Notes under the pieces: model-generated
What the model saw: only the letters and a program-made list of their open reading frames with translations
Databases searched by the model: none
Told to the model about the DNA's origin: nothing
Program-made: the position numbers and the translations under genes
Assembly: GCA_030407005.1 (NCBI GenBank)
Contig: JAUDYN010000007.1
Coordinates: forward strand, 2,542,001 to 2,606,000
Direction: 5' to 3'
Length of the DNA stretch: 64,000 nt
Source: Desarmillaria ectypa
Taxonomy: Eukaryota > Basidiomycota > Agaricomycetes > Agaricales > Physalacriaceae
Part shown: one piece after another, positions 61,572 to 64,000 of the stretch
Layout: each line of letters starts with the position of its first letter
How positions within the stretch are numbered: the first letter of the stretch is position 1

Positions 61572-64000
61572 ATGGCTGTGAGCCCTTTATCCAGCCTGAT
61601 GTGCGCGTCGCTGACGTCTAATCTTTCATTTAGTCCAATTTCACGCAGGGTTTACTTGCCCTGCTCATGCAGACACTTTCCAACGATACAGCACAACTGA
61701 AAGCTGTGAGACCTATTTAGTCTGTTTCTATCCTTTTATCCTCAGATGCATATTCCTTTTCGTAGGCGACTGCCCAGTTGAAGCAAGGATACTACAAGAA
61801 TCCTGAGTGTATCTCTGCACTCGCGAATATCATCGCCAATTCGGAAGAACAAGCTGTACGTGTCGCCCAATTTGTCAACTCATGGAAAGAGGTACAAATT
61901 CGACTGTGTATCAGATCCGCCAACTTGCGGCTGTAGAGTTGAGAAAACGCATCGATTACGATAGTGGAAAGATGTGGATGCTCGTTCCCCAGAGAGAGCG
62001 TGACCAGCTGAAGGCCAACTTCCCCGAGCTCATCTTAAAAGAACAAAGGTACGTTCTGCCAGAGTTTTGGGATTACCTGTTCTAATCCAAGATTGGCTGT
62101 AGCACCCTTGTCAGGCATTCTGCCGCGCGCGTCTTAGCCGCCATCTCATCAATTGAGGTCCCTGCAGGCACCTGGCCTCAGCTTCTGCCCTTTCTCCACC
62201 AGGCCTGCACCTCTCCCATGGTTTCCCACCGTGAAGTCGGTACATTTATGCTATATTCCGTGCTCGAGAACATCTGTGAAGGTTTCCAAACTCACCTTAT
62301 GGAGCTCTTCAAGCTCTTCGGGCAAACTATAAATGATCCGGAATCCATCGAAGTCCGCATCACCACAGTCAGGTTGGTACAAATCATTGACCCGTCATGA
62401 TGTTAAGTTGATCAAGTATACAGAGCACTGGGTGTCATTGCCCAATACATTGATACTGATGATAAGCAGGAGCTCGTATGTGGTCGACGGTTTTCGTTTT
62501 AAATACCCTCTGACGACATTCTAGGCCATGTATCAAGCTCTCCTTCCCGCCATAATTCAAGTCATTGGCCAGACGGTCGAGACTGGCAATGACGCCGGAG
62601 CGCGCCATTTGTTCGATGTTCTGGAGACCCTGCTCATCCTTGTAGGTACCATTCAGTTTTCAGCGTTGTCATTGTCATAATGACAATATCAACAGGAAGT
62701 TCCCATCCTTAGCAAAAACATACCTGACCTTGTTAACTTCCTTCTCCGATGCGGAGGTAATCGCAACTTCGAAGCTGACCTGAGAGTTCTAGCTCTTAAT
62801 GCATTGAACTGGACTGTTCAATAGTGAGTATCAAGGGCTGCGTCGCGTCGAATTTTGCTAAATTGGTGAACTCCGAACTAGTAAGAAATCCAAGGTCCAG
62901 AGTGCCGGTCTCGCTCCCGTAATGTTGGAGCATCTCATGCCTATTACGACTGAAGAAGAGCCCGACGATGTAGACGACGAGGCGCCTTCTCGGGTGAGCG
63001 ATGTCTTTTTTTTAATGTATATTTGCCTTGACAGCGCTATTTTAGTCCGCTCTTCGAATCATCGATGGCCTTTCCTCCAACTTGCCACCCACCCAAGTTT
63101 TCCCGTTCCTGCGAAGCCTCATTGTACAATATTTCTCTTCGGCTGACCCTGCCCAGAGGCGAGGTGCCATGTTGGCTCTTGGCGTTGCTGTCGAGGGTTG
63201 CAGCGAATTCATGGGAGCTCAGATGGCCCAAGTCTGGCCCATGATCGAAGTAGGTTTGCAAGATAATGATGCTGGTGTCAGGAAAGCCACCTGTGCTGCT
63301 GTCAGCTGCCTCTGTGAATGGCTTGAGGACGAGTGTGTTGCCAAACATGCCATGCTCGTTCCAGTAAGTGCTAGCTCTCTATAAAGAGTATTTGCTTCTA
63401 AGGTTCGCAATTTGCAGGCCATAATGAACCTCATCAATGATGAGCCCACTCAGCGTGCTGCCTGTGGAGCTCTCGACACTCTTCTTGAGATCTTGCACGA
63501 TGTTATTGATCAATATCTTCACCTTATCATGGAACGTCTTGCTGGTCTCCTGGAGACAGCGCCTCTTCCCGTCAAAGCCGTCGTCACTGGTGCCATCGGA
63601 AGTGCAGCCCATGCATCCAGGGAACGTTTCCTCCCATACTTCGAGCACACCATGTCACGTCTGCAGCACTTCCTTGTTCTCACCGGTGAGGGAGAGGAGA
63701 CTGAACTTCGAGGAATCACTATGGATGCTATTGGAACGTTTGCCGAAGCTGTTGGCAAAGATCTTTTCCGGCCCTACTTCCCTGACATGATGAAGCAGGC
63801 TTTCCAAGGCATTGAGATGGAAAGTGCTCGTTTGAGAGAATGCAGTTTCTTGTTCTTTGGCGTTATGGCTAGGGTGTTCGGCGAAGAATTTGCTCCATAT
63901 CTGCCTAACGTTGTTCCTCCGTTGCTACAGAGCTGCAAACAAGACGAAGGTGGAGCAGAGTGTATGCGTCTTGTATTATGATCTTTTCGTACTATTGACG
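61572..64000 (+). CDS. KAP123: Karyopherin beta KAP123/importin-4, N-terminal part
   Basis: An importin-beta family nuclear import receptor whose yeast homologue carries ribosomal proteins and histones. The first exon is only ATGGCT (61572-61577). Its intron ends TCATTTAG, and the protein continues NFTQGLLALLMQTLSNDTAQ. HEAT repeats follow: QGYYKNPECISALANIIANS, VRQLAAVELRKRIDYDSGKM, HSAARVLAAISSIEVPAGTW, ITTVRALGVIAQYIDTDDKQ, LRVLALNALNWTVQYKKSKV, ILPITTEEEPDDVDDE-like acidic loop (HLMPITTEEEPDDVDDEAPS), RRGAMLALGVAVEGCSEFMG and RKATCAAVSCLCEWLEDECV. The last visible exon ends near 63961 (SCKQDEGGAE) at a GTGTAT donor, and the rest lies beyond the window. No lesion is seen. Confidence 0.92.

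Overview
The window is nuclear DNA of a filamentous basidiomycete, most likely an Agaricomycete (mushroom-forming fungus). Genes are split by many 46-65 nt GT-AG introns, exons can be as short as 6-8 nt, genes lie close together on both strands, and the families are typical of this group: a GMC oxidoreductase, a type-B carboxylesterase, an Agaricomycete P450, BTB and F-box-like proteins, and solo LTRs with 5-bp target duplications. No bacterial, organellar or viral gene was recognised. Exon structures were assembled by eye from reading-frame continuity and splice signals, so gene borders are firmer than individual junctions.

Layout. 1-2.85 kb: COQ6 (minus, cut by the window edge) head-to-head with SEC6 (plus). 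4.9-8.0 kb: a roughly 24-exon GMC oxidoreductase, convergent with SMC5 (minus, 8.3-13.0 kb). 13.3-14.3 kb: a decayed transposase remnant split by a solo LTR. 14.4-16.6 kb: a secreted carboxylesterase (minus). 17.2-20.0 kb: RGP1 (minus), divergent from QNS1 NAD+ synthetase (plus, 20.4-23.6 kb). 24.2-27.0, 31.1-33.9 and 44.7-47.5 kb: three copies (A, B, C) of a secreted 5'-nucleotidase-like metallophosphatase. Between A and B lies NOP8/NOL8 (minus, 27.7-29.4 kb). Between B and C lie a P450 with one in-frame stop, UTP16/BUD21, a histidine acid phosphatase (phytase-like) and a BTB protein. 48.0-48.7 kb: a broken F-box-like gene. 49.2-50.3 kb: a single-exon polytopic membrane protein. 52.9-56.4 kb: a membrane-anchored amidohydrolase. 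56.9-57.7 kb: a short terminal-inverted-repeat element. 58.2-59.7 kb: a probable membrane-protein gene ending at a second solo LTR. 60.6-60.9 kb: a 57-aa protein gene not visible as a long ORF. 61.6 kb to the edge: a KAP123/importin-4 type karyopherin.

Housekeeping genes (COQ6, SEC6, SMC5, RGP1, QNS1, NOP8, UTP16, KAP123) alternate with accessory ones. The metallophosphatase copies, the histidine phosphatase, the carboxylesterase and the QNS1 neighbour could suggest extracellular phosphate or nucleotide scavenging, but nothing shows co-regulation. The most striking signal is between copies B and C: about 1.95 kb, introns included, is nearly identical and without indels, flanked on both sides by clearly older, diverged duplicated sequence. 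That is what a recent gene-conversion tract looks like. I did not find a clear new defence or biosynthetic system.
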